A stretch of 64,000 nucleotides of DNA from Tatumella ptyseos ATCC 33301 (lineage in GTDB: Bacteria; Pseudomonadota; Gammaproteobacteria; Enterobacterales; Enterobacteriaceae), in NCBI RefSeq assembly GCF_000735525.1, contig NZ_JMPR01000041.1:1-64000 (forward strand). The letters run 5' to 3'. Numbering within the stretch: position 1 is the stretch's first letter; every line of letters starts with the position of its first letter. The notes under the pieces were generated by a model that worked only from the letters and a program-made list of their open reading frames with translations, ran no database searches and was not told where the DNA came from. This document shows, in pieces, positions 32,615-43,733 of this stretch. Both the position numbers and the translations under genes were made by a program.

Positions 32615-33281
32615 TACACTCAGCTTTCCCCCGCCCTCACAAGCGCTGACAGAACCTGACGGGCTGCTGGCGTTTGGCGGGGATCTGAGCTGGCAAAGGA
32701 TGCGGGAAGCCTACCGGCAGGGTATCTTTCCCTGGTTCTCTGAACAGGACCCGTTGCTGTGGTGGTCACCGGATCCACGGGCGGTACTTTACCCTGAGGC
32801 ATTCCATCTTAGCCGCAGTATGGCCCGTTTTCATCGCCACTCACCTTATCAGGTCACCATTAATCGGGACTTCGAGGGCGTGATCCGCGGTTGCGCGGCA
32901 GAAAGGACCGGAGGGACCTGGATCACGGATGAAGTGATCGCTGCCTGGCTGACTTTATCGCAGAAAGGCTATGCGCATTCGGTGGAAGTCTGGCAGGACG
33001 GGCATCTGGCAGGTGGTTTGTATGGGATGGCGGTCGGCCAGCTATTCTGCGCGGAATCGATGTTCAGTACGCGCCCGAATGCTTCTAAAACTGCACTGAT
33101 GCTGTTTTGCCGGCACTTCAAGGCCCACGGCGGACAGTTAATTGACTGCCAGATACTGAACCCTCATACCGCCTCCTTAGGGGCGACAGAGATCCCGCGC
33201 GAAGCCTATCTGCAACAGGTCGCCGCACTACAGGTATTACCACTGGCAGACGGGTGCTGGCAAACCGGCGAGCCGGGTTAA
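32583..33281 (+). CDS. aat: Leucyl/phenylalanyl-tRNA--protein transferase
   Basis: Encodes 232 residues from the ATG at 32583, which has GAGG at a 9-base spacing; a GTG at 32568 is also possible. It adds Leu or Phe to N-terminal Arg/Lys of proteins, creating N-degrons for ClpS/ClpAP, both encoded 0.7-3 kb downstream. Family motifs: [45 protein letters not shown] and [16 protein letters not shown]. It overlaps the cydC end by about 32 bp. The cydC-aat-infA order is conserved. Confidence 0.95.
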   Translation: MPLILPQLAADTLSFPPPSQALTEPDGLLAFGGDLSWQRMREAYRQGIFPWFSEQDPLLWWSPDPRAVLYPEAFHLSRSMARFHRHSPYQVTINRDFEGVIRGCAAERTGGTWITDEVIAAWLTLSQKGYAHSVEVWQDGHLAGGLYGMAVGQLFCAESMFSTRPNASKTALMLFCRHFKAHGGQLIDCQILNPHTASLGATEIPREAYLQQVAALQVLPLADGCWQTGEPG

Positions 33282-33846
<565 letters not shown>

Positions 33847-33882
33847 GAGTCAGTAACCTGTTTTATACAGGTACAAAAAATT

Positions 33883-33906
33883 AAGGCCGGATATTCCGGC
33901 CTTTTG
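33883..33906 (+). terminator. Intrinsic terminator of infA
   Basis: A perfect 9-bp stem AAGGCCGGA/TCCGGCCTT with a TAT loop, followed by TTG and TTTT. It separates the convergent infA and clpA. In E. coli the tRNA gene serW lies between these genes; here there is no room for one. Confidence 0.9.
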
Positions 33907-33933
33907 TTTTATGACTCACGGGCGAATACGGAC

Positions 33934-36216
33934 TTAATGCACCGTTCCTGCCGCTTTACGCTGTTCCGCACTTTCAAAATGGTAGGTTAACGTATTGCTG
34001 GTTTTATCCAGCGCCACCTTCACCGATCCCCCGTCGACCAGTGAACCAAACAGCAATTCATTAGCCAGCGGTTTCTTGAGGTTTTCCTGCACGGCACGGG
34101 CCATAGGACGGGCACCCATCGCTTTGTCGTAGCCTTTTTCAGCCAGCCAGTCCCGTGCACCGTCACTGACTTCCAGAGACACGCCTTTCTGATCCAGCTG
34201 GGCCTGCAGTTCGACAATAAACTTATCGACCACCTGATGAATAACATCCGTCGACAGATGATCAAACCAGATAATATTATCCAGGCGGTTACGGAATTCA
34301 GGTGTAAAGGTTTTCCTGATTTCTTCCATCGCATCGGTCGTATTATCCTGATGGATCAGTCCGATAGATTTACGCTCCGTTTCACGTACCCCGGCGTTAG
34401 TGGTCATCACAAGCACCACATTACGGAAGTCTGCTTTACGTCCGTTATTATCCGTCAGTGTCCCGTTATCCATCACCTGCAATAACAGATTAAAGACATC
34501 CGGATGGGCTTTTTCAATTTCGTCGAGCAGCACGACCGAATGTGGATGTTTGATCACCGCATCCGTCAGTAACCCGCCCTGATCAAAGCCCACATAGCCC
34601 GGAGGCGCACCAATCAAACGACTGACGGTATGACGCTCCATATATTCCGACATATCAAAGCGTAGCAGCTCAATACCCAGAGCTTTCGCCAGCTGTACCG
34701 TGACCTCCGTCTTACCTACCCCGGTCGGCCCGGCAAACAGGAAGGAACCCACCGGTTTATGATCATGACCCAGGCCGGCACGACTCATTTTGATAGCTTC
34801 CGCCAGAGCATCGATGGCGCTGTCCTGACCAAACACCAGCATTTTCAGCCGTGAATCCAGCTGACGCAGGGTATCGCGATCCGTGGCTGAAACACTCTGC
34901 TCAGGAATACGGGCAATACGCGCCACTACACTCTCGATGTCCTGCACATTGATGGTCTTTTTACGTTTACTCTGTGGCACTAACCGTGCACGAGCCCCGG
35001 CTTCATCAATAACATCGATGGCTTTATCCGGCAGGTGTCGGTCATTAATATATTTAACCGCCAGCTCTACCGCCGCACGAACAGCTTTCGCGGTGTAACG
35101 GACATCATGGTGTGCTTCGTACTTCGCTTTCAACCCGTTAATGATACGAATGGTCTCTTCGGCCGAAGGTTCAGTGATATCAATTTTCTGGAAACGACGT
35201 GCAAGCGCACGGTCTTTTTCGAAAATAGAGCTGAATTCCTGATACGTCGTCGAGCCCATCACACGAATTTTACCGCCGGAAAGCAGAGGCTTAATCAGGT
35301 TAGCGGCATCTACCTGCCCGCCGGAAGCTGCACCGGCACCGATGATGGTATGGATCTCATCGATAAACAGGATACTGTTGACGTCCTGCTCCAGTTGCTT
35401 AAGCAACGCTTTAAACCGTTTTTCAAAATCGCCGCGATACTTAGTCCCGGCCAGCAGAGAACCGATATCCAGTGAGTAGATAGTACAGTCTTTCATCACT
35501 TCCGGCACATCGCCTTGCTCAATACGCCAGGCGAGACCTTCCGCGATCGCCGTCTTACCGACACCGGATTCCCCCACCAGCAGCGGGTTATTTTTCCGGC
35601 GGCGGCATAGCACCTGAACGGCTCTTTCCAGCTCTTTATCACGTCCGATCAGAGGATCGATACCACCGACCCGGGCCAGCTGATTCAGATTGGTGGTGAA
35701 GTTCTCCATACGTTCCTCCCCGCCAGCACTCTGCTCTTCGTTATTGGCCTGGTTTTCAGGGGCAGGCGCACTCTCACCCTCATCTTTACGTACACCATGA
35801 GAGATAAAGTTGACGATATCCAGGCGGCTCACTTCGTGCTTACGCAATAAATATGCTGCCTGAGATTCCTGTTCACTGAAAATAGCCACCAGTACATTTG
35901 CACCATTGACTTCACTACGGCCGGAAGATTGCACATGAAACACGGCGCGTTGTAATACCCGCTGAAAACTCAGTGTCGGCTGGGTATCACGTTCACCGTC
36001 AGTTTCCGGTAAAACCGGGGTTGTTTTTTCGATGAAGGTTTCGAGTTCCTGACGCAAAACCACCAGATCTACCGAGCAGGCTTCAAGAGCCTCCCGGGCA
36101 GACGGATTACTGATCAGCGCCAGTAACAGGTGTTCCACGGTCATAAATTCATGGTGGTGCTCCCGCGCTCTGGCGAAAGCCATATTTAAACTGAGTTCCA
36201 GTTCCTGATTGAGCAT
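33934..36216 (-). CDS. clpA: ATP-dependent Clp protease ATP-binding subunit ClpA
   Basis: Encodes 760 residues (E. coli 758). An AAA+ unfoldase that feeds ClpP. The N domain (1-140) binds ClpS. D1 has Walker [16 protein letters not shown] and Walker [17 protein letters not shown]2 has Walker [13 protein letters not shown] and the sensor region near [15 protein letters not shown]. The ClpP-binding loop (IGLIH) is visible in [13 protein letters not shown] charged linker ([18 protein letters not shown]) joins the N domain to D1. It is 50 bp downstream of clpS, in the same operon. Confidence 0.98.
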   Translation of the reverse strand: MLNQELELSLNMAFARAREHHHEFMTVEHLLLALISNPSAREALEACSVDLVVLRQELETFIEKTTPVLPETDGERDTQPTLSFQRVLQRAVFHVQSSGRSEVNGANVLVAIFSEQESQAAYLLRKHEVSRLDIVNFISHGVRKDEGESAPAPENQANNEEQSAGGEERMENFTTNLNQLARVGGIDPLIGRDKELERAVQVLCRRRKNNPLLVGESGVGKTAIAEGLAWRIEQGDVPEVMKDCTIYSLDIGSLLAGTKYRGDFEKRFKALLKQLEQDVNSILFIDEIHTIIGAGAASGGQVDAANLIKPLLSGGKIRVMGSTTYQEFSSIFEKDRALARRFQKIDITEPSAEETIRIINGLKAKYEAHHDVRYTAKAVRAAVELAVKYINDRHLPDKAIDVIDEAGARARLVPQSKRKKTINVQDIESVVARIARIPEQSVSATDRDTLRQLDSRLKMLVFGQDSAIDALAEAIKMSRAGLGHDHKPVGSFLFAGPTGVGKTEVTVQLAKALGIELLRFDMSEYMERHTVSRLIGAPPGYVGFDQGGLLTDAVIKHPHSVVLLDEIEKAHPDVFNLLLQVMDNGTLTDNNGRKADFRNVVLVMTTNAGVRETERKSIGLIHQDNTTDAMEEIRKTFTPEFRNRLDNIIWFDHLSTDVIHQVVDKFIVELQAQLDQKGVSLEVSDGARDWLAEKGYDKAMGARPMARAVQENLKKPLANELLFGSLVDGGSVKVALDKTSNTLTYHFESAEQRKAAGTVH

Positions 36217-36266
36217 AAAGCACCTCCTCGATTCACGCTCTGATGTCTGCCTACAGATATGGTGGC

Positions 36267-36590
36267 TTAATCAGATTTTTCCAGAGTGCAGAGCAAAGGA
36301 TGTTCATTTTCTCTGGCATACTGATTGATTCTGACAACTTTTGTTTCTGCCACTTCGGCAGTAAACACTCCGCAGATGGCTTTGCCATCGTAATGGACTT
36401 TCAGCATGAGTTCTGTTGCGCGTTCAATATCATAAGAAAAGAACTTTTGCAGTACGTCAATAACAAATTCCATCGGTGTATAGTCATCGTTGTTCAAAAT
36501 AACTTTATACATTGACGGTGGCTTCAGTTCCTCACGAACTGTGTTGTCAGTAAGGTGTTCAAAATTAAGCCAGTCGTTTGTATTCGCCAT
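36267..36590 (-). CDS. clpS: ATP-dependent Clp protease adaptor ClpS
   Basis: Encodes 107 residues (E. coli 106). It recognises N-terminal Leu, Phe, Tyr and Trp and delivers such N-degron substrates to ClpAP. The conserved core is visible: [20 protein letters not shown] (substrate pocket with the Asp-Asp) and [20 protein letters not shown]. The flexible N-terminal tail is about 25 residues. It is first in clpS-clpA and divergent from cspD, as in E. coli. Confidence 0.97.
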   Translation of the reverse strand: MANTNDWLNFEHLTDNTVREELKPPSMYKVILNNDDYTPMEFVIDVLQKFFSYDIERATELMLKVHYDGKAICGVFTAEVAETKVVRINQYARENEHPLLCTLEKSD

Positions 36591-36891
36591 AATATTCCAC
36601 TGAAGTGTGCCTGTGACTCTGTAGAGAATTCTTCAGTTAAGTCTATCATGCCGCCAAAATGATGCGCAGTCTGCATTATCCTGATTACGGAGGTTCTCTG
36701 TGATTTTGAAATACGGATAGCGTTAACTGCTTCAAAGTTTGAGAAATTATCCCTGTGATACCTGTGGTAATTTCTTGACGATCATTACCGGTGAAGAGAT
36801 AGTCTTAATGACAGAGTTGTCTGTTTTTTCATCAGGTGGCTCTCCGGCCACCCTCATTCATTTTTGCAATTCAGGTGAGAGGCATCATCAC
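36591..36891. promoter_or_regulatory. Divergent clpS / cspD control region
   Basis: A 301-bp gene-free stretch. A reading frame is open in phase upstream of cspD but is not conserved in CspD proteins. Promoters of both genes are expected here; no element could be placed with confidence. Confidence 0.4.
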
Positions 36892-37119
36892 ATGGAAACA
36901 GGATTTGTAAAATGGTTTAACAATGCCAAGGGATTCGGTTTTATTTGCCCGGAAGCCGGAGGTGAAGATATTTTCGCGCACTACTCCACCATTCAGATGG
37001 AAGGGTATAAAACACTCAAGGCAGGCCAGAAGGTAAGCTACAATGCCAGTGAAGGTGAAAAAGGTAACCAGGCCAGCCTTATCGTTCCTGTCAACGACCC
37101 TATGGCCAATCTGTCATAA
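36892..37119 (+). CDS. cspD: Cold shock-like protein CspD
   Basis: Encodes 75 residues from the ATG followed by ETGFVKWFNNAKGFGFI; E. coli has 74. A single-stranded nucleic-acid-binding OB-fold that inhibits replication in stationary phase, induced by starvation rather than cold. RNP1 (KGFGFI) and RNP2 (DIFAHYS) are intact. Its place next to clpS marks it as CspD; the cold-inducible Csps sit elsewhere. E. coli CspD is degraded by Lon. Confidence 0.96.
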   Translation: METGFVKWFNNAKGFGFICPEAGGEDIFAHYSTIQMEGYKTLKAGQKVSYNASEGEKGNQASLIVPVNDPMANLS

Positions 37120-37126
37120 TGACGTC

Positions 37127-37153
37127 TGCTGTGCAAGCCCGTCTCGCACAGCA
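37127..37153. terminator. Weak hairpin between convergent cspD and ybjD
   Basis: A perfect 8-bp stem TGCTGTGC/GCACAGCA with an 11-base loop lies 7 bases after the cspD stop. T-tracts are poor on both sides, so termination would be inefficient or Rho-assisted. Confidence 0.4.
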
Positions 37154-37169
37154 TGTTAAATGTCTGATG

Positions 37170-38774
37170 TTAACCGAAACGGCCCCTGGCAAGCCCCCGT
37201 ACCCGGCCCATCATTTTACGGAGTAACAGCGGAATCGACTGGCTGCCCCGCTCTGCAACTTCATTCGCAACCGCAATCGCCAGCGAAGGTTTGGAGCTGT
37301 GCTGTATTGCACGAGTGATCACTCGATTCATCCCTCCCGGCCCATGCTCCGGGAGTTGAGCTGCCTGCCGGTAAACCTCAGCAAATCCGTTGCGGTAGAA
37401 GTAATGTTCGATATCTGCCGCCGGAAAACGGGTAAGATGATGCCGTTCCGTCTGTTTCTCTGTCAGGTGACTGGTCGCGATGGCGGCGTATTTCGCGCCT
37501 GCTTCATCTCCGTCCGTCAGAACATGCCAACGGATCCCCATATGAGCGGCAAACCGTAATAACGGTTTCAGTCCGGACTGGGCAAATTCAACCACACGTA
37601 TCCCTTCAGAAGCCAGAGAAAACCCTGTCTGCCGGGCCAGTTCGTTAATCAGCCAGACTTCTGTTTCTCCCTCCACCAGAAGCCAGCAACGGGCAAATAA
37701 CGCCGACGGTCGACTCACCTGAATATGGAAGGTCACTTTTCTCAACTCATCGTGGGACATCCCCTCATCAGGAATATGCCAGCAGCGGGTGATTTGCTGA
37801 TATCGATCAAGACGGTAAACACTCTCCAGCGGGACCATAGAGACCAGATCTGACGAGTTAGTGGTCACCACTTTTTGTGCCGGTAACAGCGCCAGAAACT
37901 GCCATATCATCGATAACATCATCGGATGCAGACGGGTTTCCGGGTCTTCAAACAGGATCAACGGGCTGGCCTCGTCCGGAAGGGTTCCGGCGAACGGCGG
38001 GCGGGCGAGTAACATCAGCAGGGCGCGCAATACCGGCGCCCGCTCCGGGCGGGCTGTTTTTGCCAGTTTCCGGTTCAGTTCATTCAATTGCTGCCAGAGA
38101 AGATCGTTTTTCTCCTCTGACACAGGCAGTTCTGATAGTGCTCCGCCTGCACGGATATGGAAATAGTGTCCGGATAACCGGCATAACAGCGTAAGAGCCT
38201 GTTGCAGAACGTCTTCTCCCTGCAGCGTATTCTGCTGCTCAGTCCCCGCCATGAGTACCTCACCCGTCTGACGGCTACCCTCCGCCGTTGACGCCATCAC
38301 TTCCGGTGAACTGAACCGCGCATCGCGCAGTCGCAGCACCGGACAGAGGACCCGTAAAGCGTGTATTAACTGAGATACCACTGGCTGCGTTAAGTGAGGA
38401 TAGTCCGGAAAGGAAAAATCCTGAGAAATCCCCTGCGTTGTCCTGCGGGCACTGAAGCTGAAACGTAGCCCGCGAGCGCCGGGAGCCGCAGGCAGCAGTG
38501 CTGCGATGGCTGCCGGAAGCTTCCCTGCCGGGGAGTCCGGACCGAAGGTCAGTTCAATCAGACAGGCCCCTGCGGGCTTATCGTCCTGCGTGCGAAAGAA
38601 ATCTGTCTCTGTCAGGCGGAAACTCTCAGCCGCAGGCGACATCATCAGGGTCAGCGCATCCAGTAAACTGGATTTCCCCCAGGCATTTTCCCCAATCAGC
38701 AGGGACACCTGGCGGAACGCGAGTGACAGAAACGCTATACCGCGAAAATTTCTGATCTCGATCTGTTTTAGCAT
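37170..38774 (-). CDS. ybjD: OLD-family ATP-dependent nuclease-like protein YbjD
   Basis: Encodes 534 residues from the ATG giving MLKQIEIRNFRG; ATGs at 38777 and 38795 are also in frame. An SMC/RecF-like ATPase with Walker A GENAWGKSS (near residue 31), an ABC-type region ILFEDPETRLHP (Walker B) and a C-terminal TOPRIM nuclease half (LLVEGETEVWLI, then the acidic DGDEAGAKYAA). It matches YbjD of E. coli over the whole length (552 residues there). The cellular role is unknown. OLD proteins are also found in anti-phage systems, but this orphan copy sits in a conserved chromosomal position without partner genes, which favours a housekeeping DNA-repair role. Confidence 0.88.
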   Translation of the reverse strand: MLKQIEIRNFRGIAFLSLAFRQVSLLIGENAWGKSSLLDALTLMMSPAAESFRLTETDFFRTQDDKPAGACLIELTFGPDSPAGKLPAAIAALLPAAPGARGLRFSFSARRTTQGISQDFSFPDYPHLTQPVVSQLIHALRVLCPVLRLRDARFSSPEVMASTAEGSRQTGEVLMAGTEQQNTLQGEDVLQQALTLLCRLSGHYFHIRAGGALSELPVSEEKNDLLWQQLNELNRKLAKTARPERAPVLRALLMLLARPPFAGTLPDEASPLILFEDPETRLHPMMLSMIWQFLALLPAQKVVTTNSSDLVSMVPLESVYRLDRYQQITRCWHIPDEGMSHDELRKVTFHIQVSRPSALFARCWLLVEGETEVWLINELARQTGFSLASEGIRVVEFAQSGLKPLLRFAAHMGIRWHVLTDGDEAGAKYAAIATSHLTEKQTERHHLTRFPAADIEHYFYRNGFAEVYRQAAQLPEHGPGGMNRVITRAIQHSSKPSLAIAVANEVAERGSQSIPLLLRKMMGRVRGLARGRFG

Positions 38775-38877
38775 CATCGGGGAATTACACTCCATAGGGC
38801 TAAACTGACAGGCCGGTGAGGGGCATCAGTATTTTATTTACTCTCCAATATCAATCAGATAACCTGATCCTTTGATC

Positions 38878-39798
38878 ATGAAATTTGCCGGACTTCTCAT
38901 GTACTCGGGTTTACTCATTGTGCTCCTTCCTCTGGTCGCGGGTTATCTGCTGCCTGTCCGACGTCGCGGTGTTCTGAAAGCCGTAAATTATTCACTGACC
39001 CGAATGGTTTACATCATTCTTTTGTTTATGGGGGTCAGTCTGGCCTTTGTGGATAATCTGACCGCGAACCTGTGGGTCATTGTCCGGATCACGCTGACCT
39101 GTGCTCTTTGCATTTTAGTCTGTAATTTTCTGGCACTGAGATTATTTGACCGCTTAGCGCCTTCGCCGACTGCCCATGCTTCCGGTCCGCTTCCCTCCCG
39201 GCTACACATGCTGCTGGATTCACTGAAAATGTGTGGTGTGGTGATTGCCGGATTTCTTATCGGGTTAACCCATTGGCAGGTGTTACACAATGCTACCCGG
39301 GCGGGGGAGTATGCCTTGTTACTGCTGCTATTACTGATTGGTATCCAGTTACGCAGCAGCGACATGAATTTGCGGCAGATCCTGTTTAATCGCCAGGGCG
39401 TGATTGTCGCTGCCATCGTGCTGGCCAGCTCCCTGCCTGCCGGAATACTCGCCGCCCTGCTCCTTGGATTACCTTTGAAAACCGGGCTGGCTCTGTCCAG
39501 TGGATTTGGCTGGTATTCTCTGTCCGGGATTTTGATGACCAATGCTTTCGGACCGGTGATTGGTAACAGCGCTTTTCTGGTAGATTTGTTGCGGGAACTG
39601 ATCGCAATGATGCTGATCCCGGTGCTTATCCGCCGCTATCGCTCGACTGCACTGGGGTTATGCGGTGCAACCTCCATGGACTTTACCTTGCCGGTACTGC
39701 AACGCGCCGGAGGGGTGGAAATTGTGCCTGCCGCGGTCGTTCACGGTTTTATTATGAGCTTGCTGGCCCCCATCATGATTGCATTCTTTTCCTCATGA
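38878..39798 (+). CDS. lysO: Lysine exporter LysO
   Basis: Encodes 306 residues from the ATG at 38878 (MKFAGLLMYSGLL); the E. coli protein starts at the equivalent of the ATG at 38899 (299 residues) and neither has a good ribosome site. Eight hydrophobic segments are visible. Conserved signatures: SGFGWYSLSGILMT, GNSAFLVDLLRELIAMMLIP and the strongly conserved end GATSMDFTLPVLQRAGG. LysO (YbjE) exports lysine and its toxic analogue thialysine. It is divergent from ybjD; aqpZ and the hcp-hcr genes that flank it in E. coli are absent. Confidence 0.93.
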   Translation: MKFAGLLMYSGLLIVLLPLVAGYLLPVRRRGVLKAVNYSLTRMVYIILLFMGVSLAFVDNLTANLWVIVRITLTCALCILVCNFLALRLFDRLAPSPTAHASGPLPSRLHMLLDSLKMCGVVIAGFLIGLTHWQVLHNATRAGEYALLLLLLLIGIQLRSSDMNLRQILFNRQGVIVAAIVLASSLPAGILAALLLGLPLKTGLALSSGFGWYSLSGILMTNAFGPVIGNSAFLVDLLRELIAMMLIPVLIRRYRSTALGLCGATSMDFTLPVLQRAGGVEIVPAAVVHGFIMSLLAPIMIAFFSS

Positions 39799-39922
39799 GC
39801 CCCCGGTAACTATCACGCTCCGGGAGCTTCCCGGCGATTGTTAATAAATACGCTACAATTTTATTCATTATCCGTGCTCATAACCGTTCCGGGCGGACCG
39901 GTTTTATTCCAGGGAGTCAGTA

Positions 39923-41644
39923 ATGAAAAATACGGTCGCGTCATTTCTTATCAAGAGTCTGGAACTTGCCGGCGTCAAACGTATCTGGGGGGTCACCGGC
40001 GACTCCCTGAATGGTCTCAGTGATAGCCTGAATAAACTGGGGACCATTGAGTGGATGTCCACCCGTCATGAAGAGGTCGCCGCCTTTGCCGCCGGTGCTG
40101 AAGCCCAAATAACCGGTCAGCTCGCCGTGTGTGCCGGCTCCTGCGGCCCGGGAAACCTGCATCTCATCAATGGGTTGTTTGACTGCCACCGTAACCGGGT
40201 ACCGGTACTGGCCATCGCCGCGCATATCCCTTCCAGCGAAATCGGCAGTGGCTATTTCCAGGAAACTCACCCGCAATCCCTGTTTCAGGAGTGCAGCCAT
40301 TATTGTGAGATGGTCTCTAATCCGGAGCAGTTACCGCAGGTACTGGCCATTGCAATGCGAAAAGCAGTTGTGGAGGGGGGCGTTTCAGTCATTGTATTAC
40401 CCGGCGATATCGCTCTGGAGCCTGCACCGGAAAATGTGACACCCGCCTGGTATCCGCCTGCCGTACCCGTTTCCGTCCCCCCGTTGTTACAACTCGATAC
40501 TCTGGCTGCAATGCTGAATCAGTCCGAAAATATCACGTTGTTGTGTGGCAGTGGCTGTGCCGGCGCACACGCAGAAGTCACCGCGCTGGCTGAAAAACTT
40601 AAAGCCCCTATCGTGCATGCTCTGCGTGGCAAAGAACATCTGGAATACGATAATCCTTATGATGTCGGAATGACCGGTTTTATTGGTTTCTCTTCCGGAT
40701 ATCAGGCCATGCTGAAAGCCGATACGCTGGTTCTGCTGGGCACCCGCTTCCCTTACCGCGCTTTCTACCCCACCGGCGCGAAAATTATTCAGCTCGATAT
40801 TTCTGCAGGCAGTCTGGGGGCACACTGCCCTGTCGATCTTCCGCTCATCGGCGATGTAAAAGCCACGCTGATGTTACTGCTTCCCCGCTTAGAGGAAAAA
40901 CAGAACCGTAAGCATCTCGACAGGGCCATCAACCATTATCAGGATGCGCGCCGGGACCTGGATGATTTAGCGATCCCTGATGATGAACAAGCTATTCATC
41001 CCCAGTATCTGGCAAGCCAGATCAGTTCGCTGGCCAGTGAAGATGCGGTATTCACCTGCGATGTCGGTACTCCGACGGTCTGGGCCGCCCGCTATCTGAA
41101 AATGAACGGTCGCCGGCGATTACTGGGGTCGTTTAACCACGGTTCGATGGCGAATGCCATGCCGCAGGCGATGGGCGCTCAGTCGGTAGACCCGCAGCGT
41201 CAGGTCGTGGCACTGTGCGGGGATGGCGGCTTTGCCATGCTGATGGGCGATTTACTTTCCATCGCGCAACATAACTTACCGGTTAAGATGATTATCTTTA
41301 ATAACAGTGTACTGGGCTTCGTCGCCATGGAAATGCAGGCTGGCGGCTTCCTGACCGACGGTACTGAGCTGGTTAATCCGGATTTCGCGGCGATTGCGGC
41401 GGCCTGCAATATCAAAGGGATCCGTGTGGAAAAATCGTCTGCCCTGCCCGATGCTCTGCAACAGGCCTTTGACCATCCGGGCCCGGTGCTGGTGGATGTC
41501 ACTACTGCCGGGGATGAGTTGGTGATCCCGCCGAAAATAAAACTTGAGCAGGCGAAAGGCTTCAGTCTGTATATGGTCCGGGCCATTATCAATGGCCGGG
41601 GGAATGAGGTGGTAGGTCTGGCGAAAACTAACTGGCTACGGTAA
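39923..41644 (+). CDS. poxB: Pyruvate dehydrogenase (quinone), pyruvate oxidase PoxB
   Basis: Encodes 573 residues (E. coli 572). A ThDP- and FAD-dependent peripheral membrane enzyme that oxidises pyruvate to acetate and CO2 and passes electrons to ubiquinone, mainly in stationary phase. The ThDP glutamate lies in [16 protein letters not shown]; the ThDP/Mg motif is [20 protein letters not shown] followed by NN. The C-terminal end ([14 protein letters not shown]) matches the lipid-binding peptide of E. coli PoxB. An AGGGAGT ribosome site precedes the ATG. It is followed by ltaE in the same direction. Confidence 0.97.
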   Translation: MKNTVASFLIKSLELAGVKRIWGVTGDSLNGLSDSLNKLGTIEWMSTRHEEVAAFAAGAEAQITGQLAVCAGSCGPGNLHLINGLFDCHRNRVPVLAIAAHIPSSEIGSGYFQETHPQSLFQECSHYCEMVSNPEQLPQVLAIAMRKAVVEGGVSVIVLPGDIALEPAPENVTPAWYPPAVPVSVPPLLQLDTLAAMLNQSENITLLCGSGCAGAHAEVTALAEKLKAPIVHALRGKEHLEYDNPYDVGMTGFIGFSSGYQAMLKADTLVLLGTRFPYRAFYPTGAKIIQLDISAGSLGAHCPVDLPLIGDVKATLMLLLPRLEEKQNRKHLDRAINHYQDARRDLDDLAIPDDEQAIHPQYLASQISSLASEDAVFTCDVGTPTVWAARYLKMNGRRRLLGSFNHGSMANAMPQAMGAQSVDPQRQVVALCGDGGFAMLMGDLLSIAQHNLPVKMIIFNNSVLGFVAMEMQAGGFLTDGTELVNPDFAAIAAACNIKGIRVEKSSALPDALQQAFDHPGPVLVDVTTAGDELVIPPKIKLEQAKGFSLYMVRAIINGRGNEVVGLAKTNWLR

Positions 41645-41708
41645 AAGAGTAAGGCCGGCTATGGACAATGGCCGGTCTGCTGATCCTTTACTGACAACGG
41701 AGCCTGAT

Positions 41709-42710
41709 GTGATTGATTTACGAAGTGATACAGTGACCCAACCCGGGGCTGAAATGTTGCGTAAAATGACCTCCGCACCGACCGGAGATGACGTTTACGG
41801 CGATGACCCGACAGTAAACGCACTACAGGAAAAAGCCGCGGCGATGAGCGGTAAACAGGCAGCCCTTTTCTTTCCCAGCGGAACTCAGGCGAACCTGGTC
41901 GCGCTGCTCAGCCACTGTCAGCGGGGGGACGAATATATTGCCGGACAACATGCCCATAATTACCGCTATGAAGCCGGCGGCGCGGCCGTTTTAGGCAGCA
42001 TCCAGCCCCAGCCCGTTATGGAAAATGCGGACGGTACCCTGCCGCTGGACATTGTCCGGGAGGTCATTAAACCCCGGGATATTCATTTCGCCCGTACCCG
42101 CCTTATCAGTATCGAAAATACCCATCATGGCAAAGTGCTGCCCTCTGACTGGCTGGCAGACGTCTTTGCTTTCTCCCGTCAGCATCATCTGGCATTACAC
42201 ACTGACGGGGCGCGTATTTTCAATGCGGCTGTCGCCAGCGGTCAGCCCCTGGATGCGCTAAGCCGTTACTGCGATACACTGTCCATATGCCTGTCAAAAG
42301 GTCTTGGAGCACCCGTCGGGTCCCTGTTATGCGGCAGCCATGATTTTATTGAAGAAGCCTGTCGCTGGCGAAAAATGACCGGAGGCGGAATGCGTCAGGC
42401 CGGTATTCTGGCCGCGGCGGGGATTTATGCCCTCGACAATAACGTGGAGAGGCTGGCTGAAGATCACGAAAATGCCCGCTGGCTGGCGGCTGAATTAGCA
42501 GAACTGGGTATCGAAGTGAGTCGCAGGCAGACAAATATGATTTTTATCCGTCTGCCGGAAACACAGATTACTCCGTTACAGCAATGGATGGATGCCCGGG
42601 GTATCCGTATCAGCTTCGGCTACGGCACGCGTCTTGTGACCCACCTGGATACGCCACGCCCGGCACTTCAGAAAGTTGTCGACGCCTGGAAGGCCTTCTT
42701 ACAGCAATAG
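41709..42710 (+). CDS. ltaE: Low-specificity L-threonine aldolase
   Basis: Encodes 333 residues if started at the GTG at 41709, which has GGAG 6 bases upstream and gives exactly the E. coli length and N-terminus ([11 protein letters not shown]). An ATG 48 bp upstream is in frame. A PLP enzyme that splits L-threonine and L-allo-threonine into glycine and acetaldehyde. The PLP lysine lies in [13 protein letters not shown] near residue 197; the substrate motifs [13 protein letters not shown] and [11 protein letters not shown] are present. It sits 64 bp after poxB and probably shares its transcript. Confidence 0.95.
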   Translation: MIDLRSDTVTQPGAEMLRKMTSAPTGDDVYGDDPTVNALQEKAAAMSGKQAALFFPSGTQANLVALLSHCQRGDEYIAGQHAHNYRYEAGGAAVLGSIQPQPVMENADGTLPLDIVREVIKPRDIHFARTRLISIENTHHGKVLPSDWLADVFAFSRQHHLALHTDGARIFNAAVASGQPLDALSRYCDTLSICLSKGLGAPVGSLLCGSHDFIEEACRWRKMTGGGMRQAGILAAAGIYALDNNVERLAEDHENARWLAAELAELGIEVSRRQTNMIFIRLPETQITPLQQWMDARGIRISFGYGTRLVTHLDTPRPALQKVVDAWKAFLQQ

Positions 42711-42726
42711 CACCGGGCCGGCCGGG

Positions 42727-43548
42727 TCAGTGCGCGGTGCCGTATTTCTGAAGCAATGCCCGCGCAATGGCTTCGGTTTCAGCATCAGCTTTGCCGGTGA
42801 CCCGTGCCGGCCTGAAATGCATCTGAAAGGCACTAATGACACCGGCCTGTTCGCCGGGAGAGCCGGGGTCAGTGACGGGATAACCATAACGCGCCAGTAA
42901 GGTCATCAGCTCACGGGGATCCGCAGGGTCCCTGGCAGAATGTCCTGCCAGAAACTGCGCGACAGCCCCTGCATCCGGCCAGGCCCCCAGACCGGCTTTT
43001 GCCAGCAGGTGCCATGGAAAACAGGGGCCGGGGTCCTGTTTTCGTAAGGGGGCGACATCGCTGTGCCCGACAATATTCACCGGAGTGATTGCATAACGTT
43101 TCACCACCGTCTGCAGGAGATTTTCCAGCGCATCGATTTGCGCAGGCGGATACAGGGTGCAGGTCGTCCTGTCGCCTTTCCGGTAATATCCCGGATTAAC
43201 CAGTTCGATGCCTATCGAAATACTGTTCAGATGGGTATAGCCACGCCAGCCACTCACCCCGGCATGCCAGGCAACACGGGATTCAGGCACCAACTGATAA
43301 ACCGTCACGGCGGGTGAAGGCTTTCCGTCGGGAGACGTTATCAGATAATGCGCACTGACCTCCCCCTGGCTGAGAAGATGCAGTGACCTGGCATTATCTT
43401 CAGCCGTATAGTGAAGGACGACCATTTTCACCCGGGGCTCCTGGCTTCGGGCATTCAGATGATGATCGACGGTGAACACCTGGCGGTGCTCTGTGCCTGA
43501 ATGACAACCGCTTACCAACAGTGCTATCCATAACCAGTTTTTTTTCAT
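42727..43548 (-). CDS. amiD: N-acetylmuramoyl-L-alanine amidase AmiD (lipoprotein)
   Basis: Encodes 273 residues from the ATG at 43548, which has a GGCGGGA site; the frame stays open upstream but only this start gives a lipoprotein signal. MKKNWLWIALLVSGC places the lipobox cysteine at residue 15, with H at +2, so outer-membrane anchoring is expected. The amidase_2 domain has zinc ligands in VVLHYTA and VGHSDVAPLRKQDPGP; a C-terminal peptidoglycan-binding domain ends FQMHFRPARVTGKADAETEA. It cuts the amide between MurNAc and L-Ala, including anhydro-muropeptides. Convergent with ltaE. Confidence 0.93.
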   Translation of the reverse strand: MKKNWLWIALLVSGCHSGTEHRQVFTVDHHLNARSQEPRVKMVVLHYTAEDNARSLHLLSQGEVSAHYLITSPDGKPSPAVTVYQLVPESRVAWHAGVSGWRGYTHLNSISIGIELVNPGYYRKGDRTTCTLYPPAQIDALENLLQTVVKRYAITPVNIVGHSDVAPLRKQDPGPCFPWHLLAKAGLGAWPDAGAVAQFLAGHSARDPADPRELMTLLARYGYPVTDPGSPGEQAGVISAFQMHFRPARVTGKADAETEAIARALLQKYGTAH

Positions 43549-43733
43549 GCGTCCCGCCAGAACAACCAGAATAAACAGGCTAAAGCATACGCAAGCCCCT
43601 GCTGACTGACAAAATTTTGTGCTACTTTTTTGACTCTGACGCGCATTTATACAAATTTCCAGCGACCGGAATTGCATAACTATGCTGGCAACGTTACTAT
43701 TCGCTCCACTTTATTACTATTCAATTTTTGCGC

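Noticed and set aside
37170-38774. OLD-family gene as part of an anti-phage system
   Set aside because: It is the conserved chromosomal ybjD with no Gabija- or retron-like partner gene adjacent; its neighbours are housekeeping genes.
43673-43686. Possible ARG box upstream of artP
   Set aside because: TGCAT-AACT-ATGCT matches only about 7 of 10 key bases and there is no second box at the usual 3-bp distance.
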